A stretch of DNA of 64,000 nt from Aquanectria penicillioides (GCA_003415625.1 PYIU01000004.1:1488001-1552000), one strand, 5' to 3'. Counted from the stretch's first letter, positions 1 to 12,061 are shown. Program-made: numbers and translations. Notes: generated by a model not told the origin, from the letters alone.

Positions 1-1286
1 TGAGGACTTGAAAAAGGGCCAAGATGAAGAAGAAGAAGATACCCAGACGACGGGGAAGAAGACGAGAAACCGTCGGGCCTGAGGTTGTCATTGTTTGCTT
101 TTGTTTGGTCTTTGGACGGGGTCAGTTTATATAGAATCTCCGCATGATGGAATTGGCATTGTTGAAGGAGGATGGATGATGATGACCCTGGAGGGATATA
201 TATATTCACATAGCTTGTCAGGCGTACGGCGTTAGGATTAGGGACTGGGTGGGTTAGGGGTTAGGCCAGGGCCAGGGCCAGACCAGTCGTCACCCGGCGG
301 CCAAGGGCGAAATTTGAGCGCCAACAGGTGCGAACAGCGTGCCATTTGCATCGATAGACGATAAAAATACCGAATGTGTATTCTGAAGATTTGACGAGAT
401 GGAAACATCAGAAATGGATGATGACTCAGGAATGATGATGAGGATGATGATGACGACCCGAGGCTGAGTTGCGGTTATGGTTGTGGGAAGAGAGAGACAG
501 AGAAAGAGAGAAAGCCCCGCAATAGTGAGGAGCGAGGTGAGAGAGCACACACAAACGCACACGCAAACATACCTACCCAGGTCTAGTCCTAGGGTACACG
601 TTAGAACTGAGCACAGCTGGTGCACAATCGGATAGCTGCCTGCTAGAACAGAAACCACGCAGCGATAACTAGCACCTGGCAGCAACAACAAATGCGGCAC
701 ACGACAGGTGGGCGGACGCAGCTAAGCAGACTGGCTGGCACTCTGGCCTGGGCCGCCTGGCACTCTCGCCCTTCAGGGCAGCTTTGCGGGGGCGTGGGCT
801 GCGGGTCCCGCAGCCCCGTCCCCCATCAGCCCCCATCAAAGGGCTCCGTAAGGCCCCGTAAGGCCCCAGAACAGCCCAGAGGCACCACTGTTCCCCTGTT
901 AGCTCGGGGCAATTTGGGTGAAGCGCCAGCTAAGTGACAACGCCCTCAGCGCCTGGTCCAACTCCAGCCTAGCCCATGACGCTTATGACGCGGGCGGGTC
1001 TTCCACTTACTTCCATTGCACTTTACGCTGGTGCTGTGACATGTGACAGTGGGCTCTGGCACTCTCTAAGTTAACACCTGGTTGTCTGTTACTGTCCCCA
1101 ACAAAAGCTCTCCCAGCTACTTACTTAGCTGTCCATCTTCCACTCCGCCCCCCCCCCCCCCCCATTCGTGAATTTCCCATCGTCTCGTTCTTCGGTGTCA
1201 GTGCCTCGTTTCCCGACTATTTTCCTCCGCTTCCGCTTCCGCTTCTCTTTCCCCTCCAGTAAACTCTCCAACACCATCCATCCATC
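1..1286. other. Intergenic region and 5' leader of the OPI3-like gene
   Basis: No coding sequence is supported here; the open frames are low-complexity or lack any recognisable domain. A few TTAGGG-like motifs lie at 228-262, too irregular for a telomere. A 16-base C run occupies 1148-1163, and the 120 bases before the start codon at 1287 are pyrimidine-rich, as expected of a fungal promoter or leader. A CATGTG hexamer at 1040-1045 resembles the core of the yeast inositol/choline response element, which would suit a phospholipid gene but is short enough to occur by chance. Confidence 0.6.
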
Positions 1287-2195
1287 ATGGCTTCCCTCGT
1301 GAACGACCTTGTCAATTACGTCGACTTCGACAAGCAAAGCCTGCTGGGTAAGTGGCCAGCTAGAGCTTCAACCTTCTCTTCCCTTTTCTCCCGCACCCGG
1401 CCTCCCCTCCCTCTCCCTCTCCCTCTCCCTCCCATCTCCATCGACCCATCTGCTTCTTGTGAACTGCTCCCTCTCTAACTCGCGTGTCATCGCTGCTCTA
1501 CAGTCTCTGCGTGCTCCATTAGCTTCAATCCCCTCTTCTGGAAGTGAGTTTGTGCCCGCTGTCGAGCTCCCCTCGTCCGATCGCGTGTCATGCTAACCTC
1601 CCACCGTAGCATCGTGGCTCGCCAAGGTACACATCCCACGCCACCACTCGTAACGTCATAACAGCTAACCCTTCGGTGTTCTTCCAAAGAATATCACAAC
1701 AAGCTTCTCACAAAGATATTTGGCGGCAACTCCCGCGTCGCCTGCTATGCCCTTGCTGCCACCATTTTCTCTCTCGGCATCGTTCGCGATCTCCTCTACA
1801 AGGCTGCCATCGCGGACCAGCCCTCCCACCCACTCCTCGATAGCCCGTACGTCCAAGCTGTTGCGGTTGCTCTCTTTGTCAGCGGTAACATTCTGGTCGT
1901 TACGTCAACTTGGGCTCTTGGCATTACTGGCACCTTCCTTGGCGATTACTTCGGTTTCCTCATGGACGAGATGGTCACCGGCTTCCCCTTCAACGTTACT
2001 GGCGCCCCGATGTACTGGGGCTCAACCATGAGCTTCCTTGCCACCGGGCTCTTCTTTGCAAAGCCCGCTGGTATTCTGCTGACTGTTTGGGTTTACATTG
2101 TCTATGTTATTGCCCTGCGCTTCGAGGATCCATTCACTTCTGGCATCTACGCCAAGCGCGAGCAGGAGAGGGCTGCTGGAAAAAAGAAGAACTAA
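1287..2195 (+). CDS. OPI3: Phosphatidyl-N-methylethanolamine N-methyltransferase (Opi3/PEMT type)
   Basis: The product should carry out the last two methylations of phosphatidylethanolamine to phosphatidylcholine, using S-adenosylmethionine, in the ER membrane. I read four exons: 1287-1347, 1504-1543, 1610-1626 and 1690-2195. Joined they give 624 nt, 207 residues, close to the 206 of yeast Opi3. Two internal exons are only 40 and 17 nt, yet phases match throughout, and the joins create the run SFNPLFWNIVARQEYHNK typical of the family. Several hydrophobic segments follow. The GTFLGDYFG motif lies mid-protein, EDPF lies near the C-terminus, and the end is the lysine-rich KKKN, a possible ER-retrieval signal. 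Intron 1 contains a CTCCCT repeat. The gene converges on the methionyl-tRNA synthetase gene. Family assignment is firm; that it acts only on methylated substrates is inferred from Opi3. Confidence 0.92.
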
Positions 2196-3310
2196 GGGAT
2201 CGTTCCCTGCGTTAGCATGGATGCACGTGGTGAGACAATGTCGCATCCTGCAAGTGCCTCAGCAAAATGAGATAGCGAAAACTGGGACTAAAGGGAGTCC
2301 ACATCTGAACCAACATGCATCAACAAGGAGTTCAATTAGGGAATTCAGCCTTTCAACAGGCTCGGGACAATTACAGGGACACAAAAAAACCAGGTTATCA
2401 GCATCATCCAACCAAGAGTTATACGGGAATTCCAATTTCAGATTTCCAGATTCATACACATCACTCTACTCAAACAATAAAATCCACATCATGAGGGGGG
2501 GGTTCCACCACAAAGCGCTTCTCACAGCTCACATAGACAGCAGCAGGCGCCCATCGTCCACAGCCGAATCCCATAGACCAAGCATCCCGTAAACGTTCCT
2601 AATCCATCGCCGAGTCAGCATCTTCCATGAGAAAACGAAAATCGTTCCGAGCTAACTCGAAGCCGAATTATCAAAGGAACCATGAAACGGTGGAGAAGAG
2701 TCGAGCTAGCATTATCTAAAACTACGGGGTAAGATGTCATTTGTTGTTTGACCAGATATGCAAGCCATTTGATATTTTGCAAAAACGGACTTTTATTGTC
2801 AGAAGTGATATGATGGCCAGTGCCAACATGCGCTTTGTGGCACAAAATTTTGAGAATGATCATACCTCGGTCCCTCCACCACAGCAGGATCGCTCGAATT
2901 TTGTCAGCGATTGTCAATTGCGTCAAAAAACCAAGTGGTTTGTCTTCATTTTTTTTTTCTTACAAGTATCCAAATCGCAATCAGGAGATGCTTCAGCTAG
3001 CTGTTGGAGAGGAATGGTGGCTCATGCACGTCCGTTTCGTAAACAAGCTTTATCACAACACTTCATTGTACACATATCTAGAAAGCCTTTCTAGTCCATC
3101 TAGTTCTCATCAGTTGATCTGAGAATCAAATCCACTTTTACACTTCAACACCCCCATAAACTCCCGGTGATACATGTTGAATCTATATATCACCTTTTCT
3201 GCAACATCGCCAATGCAGGATATGAGAAGGGCCCGAAACAGTCCACAGCTCGACATTCATGACGCCATAGATTTATCCAGCATAGGATAACAGTCGGTAA
3301 GAAACTCCAC
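2196..3310. other. Convergent intergenic region OPI3 / methionyl-tRNA synthetase
   Basis: Both flanking genes end here, so it should hold two 3' untranslated regions. It is more AT-rich than the surrounding exons, with T-rich stretches around 2940-2960. I see no gene or repeat in it. Confidence 0.6.
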
Positions 3311-5383
3311 TCACTGCTTCTCGGCAGTAGAGGTCTCGCCCTCCTTTTCAGCCTGGCGAAGGGCCAGCTTCTTCTGCTTCTTCTTCTCCTTGGCAGCCTT
3401 CTTGGCGGCAGCCTTCTCGGCCTCGAGGGCCTTCTGCTTGCGGATCTCCTCTCCGCCAAAGGCCTCGCGCCAGGCGTCGATCTGCGAGGCGGGGATCTGG
3501 GTGAAGAGCAGCTTAGGCTCGCCGATCTTCTGGCCGGGCTTGATGAGGTCGCCGGTCCAAGTCTCGGGGATAGAGATGAGACCGGGGCTACCAATCTGCT
3601 CGAGGATGGCCTCCGAGGTGGAGGGCATGTAGGGGTGAACAAGGCTGGCAAGTAGCTGAAGGTGGTTGATACCAAGGCCGATGACGGCAGCGCAGCGCTC
3701 GGGCTCCTCGGCGAGAAGCTGGTTGTTGAGCTTGCTGTCTTGGAGAAGCTTGTTTCCGAGACCGGAGATATGCATGACGGTGGCCAGACCGGCACGCAAC
3801 TTGATAGACTCGAGGTTAGAGATGTAGGTCTTGAGGGCCTCGTTGGCTTCCTTCTTGTGCTCTTCGAGACGCTCATCTGTGTACTTGGTGTAGTCGGGAA
3901 CAACGCCGTCCATCTTGGCTGCGCAGAACTTCAGAATTCGCTGGTTCAGGTTACCGAGGTTCTTAAGAAGGTCGTTGTTGTTGCTATCAATGAACTCCTG
4001 CCACTTGAACTCGGAATCGGCAGACTCTGGGCGACGAGAGAGAAGGTAGTATCGCCAGACGTCGGGGTCAACACCAGTATCCCTAGCGGTGTTGCCGAAG
4101 ACACCAACGCCCTTGGACTTGCTGAATTTCCCACCCTCATAGTTGAGGTACTCGGTGGTTGACAGCTTGTGGACCTTGGTCCAGGTGTCCTTGGTTCCAA
4201 GTTGCGAAGCGGGGAAGATGATGGTGTGGAAACTTGTATAACAGTGTCAGTGTGGCTTCTCCATGGCATGCCAGGGGTTGCACGGGACAGAAAACAAGTT
4301 GCGTTGACGTAATTGATCAAAGCGAAGAGGAAAAAAAACAGGACTCTGTACTCACGGGATGTTGTCCTTGCCCATGAACTGGTAGAGCTTCACGTTGTCG
4401 GGGTTCTTCCACCACTTCTGCCAGTTGGTACCAGACAGGTCGGCACCGTCAGTGTAAGTCTTGGTAATGGAAACATATCCGATGCAAGCATCGAACCAGA
4501 CATAAAAGACCTTGTTGGCGTACTCCTCGTCGCTGAGGCCCTCGAGGCCCTTGGGGATAGGGACACCCCACTTCAAATCTCGCGAGATACCACGGGGGAG
4601 CAGGCCCTTGTCGATCCAAGCCTGCGTCACGGCCGTACAGTTGGGACTCCACTCTCCCTCGGAGCTGCTCTTCTTGAACCAAGCGACAAGCTCATCCTTG
4701 AGCGCATCCAACTTCAGGTAAAGGTGTTTCGTTCTTCGCTTCTCGGGGGTCGCGCCATCGAGCTTGCAGCGAGGGTTGATCAGCCAGCCAGTAGCCTTGG
4801 CCTCGACGTCATCACCGCTATCATTGGGGTCCTTCTCGGGCTCGAAGGCGTCGAGGAGACTGCCGCAGGCATCGCACTGGTCTCCACGAGCGCCAAGGTC
4901 GTGGCAGATGCTGCATTCTCCCTCGACGAAACGGTCGGCAAGGAACTTGGAGTGGCCCGGGGTAGGGCAGAAGGGCTGAGTAGTCTCACGCTCCTCGATA
5001 TATTCGTTATTCCAGAGGTCAGTGAAGATTTGCTGAACAATTTGGGTCTGCTGGTCGGTAGGTGTTCGGCCGAAAACGTCAAAGTCGATTCGGAACCAGT
5101 CGTAGATCTCCTTGTGAATCTTGTGGTACTTGGCGCACAGCTCGGCGGGCTCGAGACCCTCCTCGAGGGCCTTGGTCTCGGTAGCGGTGCCGTATTCGTC
5201 GGAACCGCAAACGTAGAGGGTATTGTGGCCGCGGGCCTTGCAGAAACGGGCGAAGACGTCGGCCGAGAGGACACTGCCGATGATGTTGCCCAAGTGGGGG
5301 ACGTTGTTCACGTACGGCAAGGCGCTGGTGACCAGGATGTTGCGCTTACCCTCCTCCGGGAGCACGGGTCCTGAGGAACCCAT
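3311..5383 (-). CDS. MES1: Methionyl-tRNA synthetase, cytosolic
   Basis: This class I synthetase charges tRNA-Met in the cytosol. Two exons, 5383-4356 and 4232-3311, join to 1950 nt and 649 residues; the 123-nt intron has a GTGAGT donor. The HIGH-type signature HLGN lies at residues 30-33 and the KMSKS-type KFSKS at 378-382. Between them two CxxC knuckles (CSIC and CDAC) form the zinc-binding insertion. The anticodon-binding helical region follows, then a highly charged Lys/Ala/Glu tail that should bind RNA non-specifically. I chose the ATG at 5383 because the frame continues upstream only through a TTG. Yeast Mes1 (751 residues) has an N-terminal GST-like domain that docks on Arc1; this protein starts directly at the Rossmann fold, so it lacks that domain. 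The large open frame on the opposite strand is a shadow. Confidence 0.95.
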
Positions 5384-6946
5384 GATAGGCAATGTATAGT
5401 CGCGATTGTTCAAGGAGGCGATTGCGGCACCGCGAAGGGTATTTTAAACGTTGTTGAATGTCGAAGGTCTGGTGAGTCACAAGGTGAGGTTGTCGACTTG
5501 GACACAGAAAATTGGTGGGATGGCGGGGGCGGGGGCGGGGGAGGGGCGATTGCGTGCGGAAAGCGGTCGGGGTCTAGGGTAAGATCAGTCGTAGCGTGCG
5601 TGAGCCTGTCATCACATCATGTCTTGTCTATTGTCATTGTGATAGTGCAAGGCCACTTGAGTCAGCTTTGGGGCCCATATGGAAGGTTTGGTCAAGAATG
5701 CGGCTAGCGGCAGTTTTATGATCACGGGTTCACCGAGGTGCAAAAACGGTGCAATGATGCACCACTTTACGGTTATGGAAGAAGCTCTTGAGTCTAGAAT
5801 GTAGAGGGATGGCCTTGGATCAACTCTAATCCAGAATCCAAAGACTTGGCCTGTCCACCCTGACTAGTCTCATCTTACAGTGCTTCATATACTGCATCAT
5901 CTGTAGCCGGGAACACGACCAGGACATTTTACTGTCGACTTCAAGGCCAGCCTAGTAACATGATGCATCTCGAAAAGCACAAGAGATCTGAGCCAAGATC
6001 TCGTCACGTGGTTTCTCGCATGAGGCCGCGTTCATCTCGCGTTGCCTCAATATTATCCGGTACCTACCATGTACAGTATCTACATGCGGTACGTAAGGAG
6101 GTAGCACACCTGCATGGGAGCATCTGCACGTCAATGGACGGTAGTATCCGACACTCAGTATCGTATGTCCATGTCTCGGCACATGTGGGCAGAAAGGGAA
6201 CTTTTGGCCAACGTGCCGATAATAGGGCGAAGGTGCTACCTCGAGAGGTGATAGCTTGTAGGATCATCATGCCTGATTCGGTAGCCGTGCGTTTTGAAAC
6301 GAGGCATCTGGAACCTGGAAGAGCCCTTCAATTGCGATCGACACCCGTCCTGCGCTCCCCCTGTGCTTTCCCTTGACCGATCCTGGACTCCCAGGGCTCC
6401 CTTGAGGCGTTTCGTGCCTTGTTTCATAGGCCCAGGCAAAAGCTCCAGCCGCCTGCCAACAGTCCACTTTGCGCGGGCGTCCAGTCATCTTAGCTTGGAG
6501 TCTAGACTGTCGCGCTCGGCTGACTTGTGACGACAGGCTGAGCTCCACCCTAGGCACTTGGTATCTCCCCAGAGCCCAAAGCCAAGCAGCCCCGCGTCAC
6601 AGCACTACGACCCCACTACAACGACATGCCGCTCCAGCCTGTTCAGCCGCCTTGACTCAAGCTATCTTCACATGACGACCTCATCTGTCGCAATCCCACT
6701 GTCCTCGCACTGACAATACGTCCCCGTCTGTGTCGCAGCTTTCTGGTCCTCGCCTTGACTCCTTACAGCGACACCACAGGAATCGCTGCTGCCCCGCCGG
6801 ATCATCAGCCACTTCGGGTGTCCGGGAGCTCCCACGTGCTCTTGGCAGCTTCGAGATAGCATCATCCCGGAACTCGACAGCCGCTACTGCATCTGCTCCC
6901 CCCAGGACATCGTATCTGTCGCAAGGGTAATCGGCGCGTTGCCAAC
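5384..6946. other. Divergent promoter region MES1 / LSB5-like
   Basis: The two flanking genes diverge, so both promoters and leaders lie here. A G-rich tract with several runs of five Gs occupies about 5523-5547, some 140 bases upstream of the MES1 start, and could form a quadruplex. The open frames between 5950 and 7050 overlap one another on both strands and resemble no family. Confidence 0.55.
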
Positions 6947-8572
6947 ATGTTCCAGCAGGTACGGTATTATATCCCAGCCACACCTTAACTGCGCGAGAGC
7001 GTCTGTCTACTTGGGGATGTGCCCAGACCAGGGCCTCTCTCACTTGAGCCATTTACCAAGGCCATCTCTTTCGCTTTCATGGCCCTCTGCTTTCCAAACT
7101 ATTCGCTAATGCCCGCAGTAGAAGAAGCCTTATTCGGCGGTTACCGTCACCGTCGAGAATCTCACCTCAGAGGCATATGAGGAGGAGGATCTGAGCGGAA
7201 TCCCTGATCTTGTCGAAGTCATCAAGCTGCAGGCAACAGGCCCCACCGAAGCCGCTCGAGCTATTCGCAAAAAGCTCAAGTATGGAAACGTGCATCGTCA
7301 AATCCGAGCTCTGGTTCTCCTGGATGGACTTATCCAGAATGCGGGAGAACGATTCCAGCGCACCTTTGCCGACGAGCCACTCCTAGAACGTCTGCGCGTA
7401 TGTGGAAGCGATCAACTGTCGGATCCAGAAGTCAAGAAGAAATGCAGAGAGTTGTTCCGCAACTGGTCCCAATACGCAGGGACTCCCGGCTTAGACAGGA
7501 TTGCAAGGCTGCATAAGGTAGGTTTCCCACTATTGCGCCCTTCGACACTGATGCCAACGCATTCTCTTAGGAGCTTCCAAAGCGCAAGGTCGCCGCCACT
7601 CAAGAGAGGTCCAAGGTAATCCGAGAGACTGAGGAGAACCCATTTGGAGATGAAGAAGAGGCAGAGGAAGCCAGGAAGGCCGCCCAGGCCGCTCAAAATG
7701 CAGGAGGTCCCTCCAGTCATGGCGCACCACAGTCCTTCAGTCACACCAAGTCCTCTTCCACTTCTGGGTCCTTCTTCGGCGGGTCTTCCAAGGATAAGAA
7801 GAAGGACAAGGATAAGAACAAGAAGAAGCAGTTTGATATGGAAAATGGAGAAGAACGCCTGAAGGCAGTCATTGCAGACTCTTCAATTGCAGCCACCAAC
7901 CTATCAAATGCCCTCCAAAGCATCAACCGTGAGAGAGAGCGAATCTCTGAGAACCAAAACGCATTGGAGCAGTTTGAGGCCTGCAAGCTCCTTCGCAGGA
8001 AGGTTTTGAGATACGTATGCCTATCCTGCCTGCCATTGGGTTATTTAGAGACAAGTGGCTAATAGCAAATGGCAGATCCATCACGTCGAGGAAGAGCAGT
8101 GGCTTGGTGGCTTGCTCCATGCCAATGACGAGCTTGTGCACGCGCTCATGATGTTCGAGCAGCTCGATCGATCCATCGACGCCGACAGCGACTCTGACGA
8201 TGAACTCGCTGAGCAAGCTCACCTCTACAGAAGTAAGTCACTATAGTTCTAATCCTGCGCGTAGCCGCGCGCATAGCTAACTTGCTTACAGTGGTTGCCT
8301 TGAAAGGCAAGGAGGCCATGGCCAACAATCCCTCTCCCACCACTTCGCACCCTCCCGACCTCTCTGGACTCACAATTAACCCCTCCCCCAAGCCTGCTGC
8401 GCCTCCGAGACCCCCTCCGATGTCGAAGCCAAGCCCTCCAAGCCGACCCCCTCAACCTCCCCGACCTGCTCCGCCTCCCGTCAAGGTCGACGAGGATGAA
8501 GATGATGACCCATTTGGTGACAACCATGTCATTGATACTCCTGCAGTTGAGCGTGAGCAACCTAGGTGGTAG
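6947..8572 (+). CDS. LSB5: LSB5-like VHS/GAT-domain endocytic adaptor
   Basis: Lsb5 proteins link the Arp2/3 activator Las17, clathrin-type adaptors and ubiquitin at endocytic sites. Five exons (6947-6958, 7122-7517, 7571-8014, 8076-8232, 8292-8572) give 1290 nt and 429 residues with every phase consistent. The first exon is 12 nt and encodes only MFQQ. A VHS-type superhelix covers roughly residues 5-135, a lysine/serine linker follows, and a GAT-like helical bundle spans about 220-330. The linker holds an NPF motif at 159-161, which can bind EH domains, and the acidic C-terminus holds DPF at 409-411, an AP-2-type motif. Between them is a proline-rich stretch (PPRPPPMSKPSPPSRPPQ) suited to SH3 domains such as those that bind Las17. 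Assignment rests on domain order and length; partners are inferred from yeast. Confidence 0.85.
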
Positions 8573-11500
8573 TGGACAAAACCTTGCAATAGGTGTCAAA
8601 GTTTTCTCGTGGCTTTTGATCGTTGTGTTGGATGATCGCGGGGGGTTAAGTTGTTTGAACATGGGAGCAGCCGTCTTCATTAGCGATACCTTGAATTGAC
8701 TTCAATCCAAACTTCCACAAAGTTGCTCGCAAGCAAAAATCAAGTTTATAACATTGTTTCGCAGGAGCCCATGAACAACACAAGTTTAAAAAGACAGAAA
8801 CAAAATGAGAATAGTAAGTGGACGAGCAATGTCTATGTCAAGTTTCGAACATGTGAAATGTGTCTACAGGGTAGGATACTTGCGCCCATTGATCGACATT
8901 CATAATTCCGCCCGGGTCCGACTCGATACCCGAGCACCCGCCTGAAACTTGCGCTTGATGTCACCGACACTGGTCTAGGCTGATCCGACAGTTCATTCAG
9001 CCTGCCACTTTCACTCGCCTCGCATTCATGTATCTTTACCGGTAAAATTGGTCATCCGAAAAAATTCTCCCCCTTCCTTCACCTACATTTTTACCGCATT
9101 ATCACCTCGTCGCCTTGCCTGCATTAGTTACATGTATAAGCTATGTATGTATTAGTTGCTGATGCGGGGAGAAGGGGAAGGGGGAGGGGGAGGGGTGTAT
9201 GGCGTGTCAGCGCGTGTCGCCCGCGTTTTCCGTTGAAAAGATTGCCTTGAGTTTCGAGAATCTCTAGACCGCTTCTATTTTTCCTTTCTCTCCACCGCCG
9301 TTTAAGACACACCGAATCCCCCGTACGTAGCACGTCGCTAAGAGCGACCGTCGCCCGGACGCAAGCCTTAGCGACCGCGGGGGGGGCTCTTGGGCGCTCG
9401 CGCATCGTCAGAGGCGTTCGCCTAATCTCCACGACTGTATGCAAGCAAGGCTGTGGTGCGTCTGACGAGATTTGACACCCCCAGTTTTCGCAAGTGCGGT
9501 TCCTGAAAAAAAGACCACCCGTTGGGCAGCACACGCACACGCGAGCAAAAAGCAAAAGAGAAGCACCATGCCATCTGCGTTCCCCAGACGGTCCGTCCGT
9601 CCACCCGTCTGCAGCAGCGGGAAAATCATCGATAGGAACGTCCCAAAAGTAAAAAAAATATGAGCATCTGGCTTAGATTTCTGGGAATATGACAGCCGCC
9701 AGCCTACACGACCGGGTTCGTTCCTATCCCACCCCTGACTTCATCTCCATTCTCCATTCTTCTTCCGTTCACCGTTGGGCTGGGTTGGTGAGCTGGACGA
9801 ACGGGCAACGTCATGCGTTTAATTGCAGTGGGATACTTGGTCATGCTTCTTCTGGACCTTCCGATCACCGCCCCGGACAACAGCCAACGGTGAAGGAGGG
9901 AAATGCAGATAAGGTCAGGAAATCCCTACCGGTGTAGATCGACTGACCCTGAAGATCAATGGAGTGAAGGGCGGGGGTCGTTCATGGCAGGTTTGCGTTG
10001 TCCCAATACTCACCGATACCAACTTTGCAACAGACGTGGTCAGACCCGAACATTGCTCAGCTCGCCCGAAGCTGGACGATGTGTTTATAGCGACAGCAAT
10101 AACTTCCTGTCCTCTGAGACCCTGCGTGGGAAGCGCTCCATGACTAGCAGATGCCGCCTCTCCCAGCTCCCGTACACCACAGGGCATAGTTTCGCTATGG
10201 CCATCTGACATTCACGGCACAACTCAGATGGCCAAGGGGTGGTACCTCCGTAGATCCCGTCGACCCGGCGGCGTCACCTGTAAACTCGTCCAGGCAAGCA
10301 TCAGCGAAACATTGCGCAGTTGCTCAGGGACTAGGTCGAGAGCGCAAGTTGTTGTATGCGCGCGCACCCCCTGTCTCCGCTTTGCCTTTCAGCTGTCAGG
10401 GCCATGGGCGCAACACAACGGTCACAGGCTGAGACATGCTGTTTGCACTACGAATGCGCCAGGCTCGAGTTCTCAAACGGCACCGACGGCAATCTCAGCC
10501 CAGATGCCGCCCACCGTGGAGAGAGGGTTGAAATTGGCACACCAAGCAATTTGAGCGGTGCACACCACATGACCTCCAACACTCGACCGATCCTCTGCTT
10601 TCATCGGATTCGTGAAATTGGCCTTTGTCGCCCGCCTTGAATCAGCCCCCACCTCGCCTGAGGATAGCGCCGTGGGAGCCCGAAAAGAGGGTGTGGTAAC
10701 GACTGTCAAGGTGGCATGGTTGCCAACGCAGCACAACGCAGCGCGCCCTTTTTCGCCATTGTCTCCCGATACAGCAGGACAAAGCTGCTGACTATAGCAT
10801 CATAGGCATCGTAGAGCCCTCCAGCCCCTCTTGAAAGAGAGGAACTGCTGCCGTTTTGAATATTGTTTGCTTTCCAGCGTCGTATCCGGGGAGCACAGGC
10901 GACGAGGTTATCGCGACAGAAGCAAAGGTGCATGCCGGCATCGAGCAGGCCTCGTGGCAGCCACGGGCCCAGGACATCCCTGCCGGCGCATCAGACGCAG
11001 TGCAGGGCCCGAGAGGGCATTTTGCACACTGAGGCCGCGAGGCGGGCCCCTTGCTGGCCCCGCCCACTACTTCTGGAAGCTTTCCATCAATTGTTTCACG
11101 GACTGCGCGGAAATGCCCGTCAGCGACTCGGAGCAGGCCCCTTGAGTGGTCCTTGGGTGCTTTGAGGTGGGATCCCGGGGTTGGGCCTGCATGATGGCGG
11201 TCACGCTCCCGGTTGGTCGAGGCGTCTCGAGTTGGGTTTTTCGGCGGGCAAAGTGGATGAAGGCAGGAGGGGCGTGTGGCACAAGAGGCAGTGTACGAAA
11301 GCTTGCATGAACAAATAAGAGTGATAGCGAAATACGGGAGAGGAAGAGTCAATGGTATCCGCGATCAGCGCGCGCCAGCTGAATCTTGTCCTGCTGCATG
11401 CATGTTGGCTTGGGTGTCAGGCCATTGCCCCTCGGCACGACCAAACAGAAATCGTCAATAAGCAGAGCATGGGGATGAGTCGATTGTTTGGTTGTCTTGC

Positions 11501-12058
11501 GCATTCATCCTCAATCCTGGGGAAATGCGATGTGATGTCGATCATCTGTGGTGCAGTTCTTGGATAAGCGCCCGCCGCTCCACGATCGGGACGCTCGTTT
11601 GTTTCAATTGAGCTTTGGGCAACAGAGGATTTGATTCAGACCATTGGACTCGCAAGGGAGAGGGAAGCTCGGATAGGATCGACAGAGACGTCGCAGCGGC
11701 GTTACAACAGCCGGGAGCCATGGCCAATTTTGGCTGCCCTGCTTGTCCACCATGACCCGCCTGGCGCTACTTGCCCTCGTCCTTGTTGTCCCAAGCTCCC
11801 TCCGCCTCTCCTCTTGTTACAGGCTCCTTGGCCCTGACTCTTCTGCTTCCTCTATTCACCAGTCTCCACGGTGGAAACTTGGTGATCTAGAACAGCGTGT
11901 GGTAGGATTGGTCCAGTGCCAGCCGTCGCAGCCTTGTTCGTTTGTTGCAACCATTTTGGTCATAGCGTGCCGCGAGCTGGGCAAGATAATCAGCTAAATG
12001 GCGGCTGGGCGCCGGGATGCGTCTGACTCTATCTCAGGCCCGTATGAGTTGGAGACCA
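8573..12058. other. Gene-poor region, left part
   Basis: About 3.5 kb with no gene I can support. Open frames are short, overlap on both strands and have no domains. The only one with protein-like character is a short frame at 11752-11997, listed separately. The region is GC-rich in parts and shows no tandem arrays or transposase remains. Confidence 0.5.
11752..11997 (+). CDS. Doubtful small secreted-type peptide
   Basis: From the ATG at 11752 an 81-residue frame begins MTRLALLALVLVVPSS, which has the layout of a secretory signal peptide: one arginine, then a hydrophobic core and small residues. The remaining part carries four cysteines, a number common in small secreted fungal proteins. There is no recognised family, no visible intron, and the frame lies in a long gene-poor region where chance frames of this size are frequent. 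I rate it more likely chance than real. Confidence 0.15.
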   Translation: MTRLALLALVLVVPSSLRLSSCYRLLGPDSSASSIHQSPRWKLGDLEQRVVGLVQCQPSQPCSFVATILVIACRELGKIIS

Positions 12059-12061
12059 TTG
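12059..12061. repeat. Left copy of the 3-bp target site duplication of the MITE
   Basis: TTG immediately before the left terminal inverted repeat; the same triplet follows the right terminal repeat at 12501-12503. Confidence 0.6.

Noticed and set aside
228..262. TTAGGG-like motifs, considered as a telomere or telomerase RNA template
   Set aside because: Spacing is irregular and no run of exact repeats or RNA context is present.
4313..5374. 353-codon plus-strand open frame
   Set aside because: It is the antisense shadow of methionyl-tRNA synthetase, whose motifs and intron are unambiguous.
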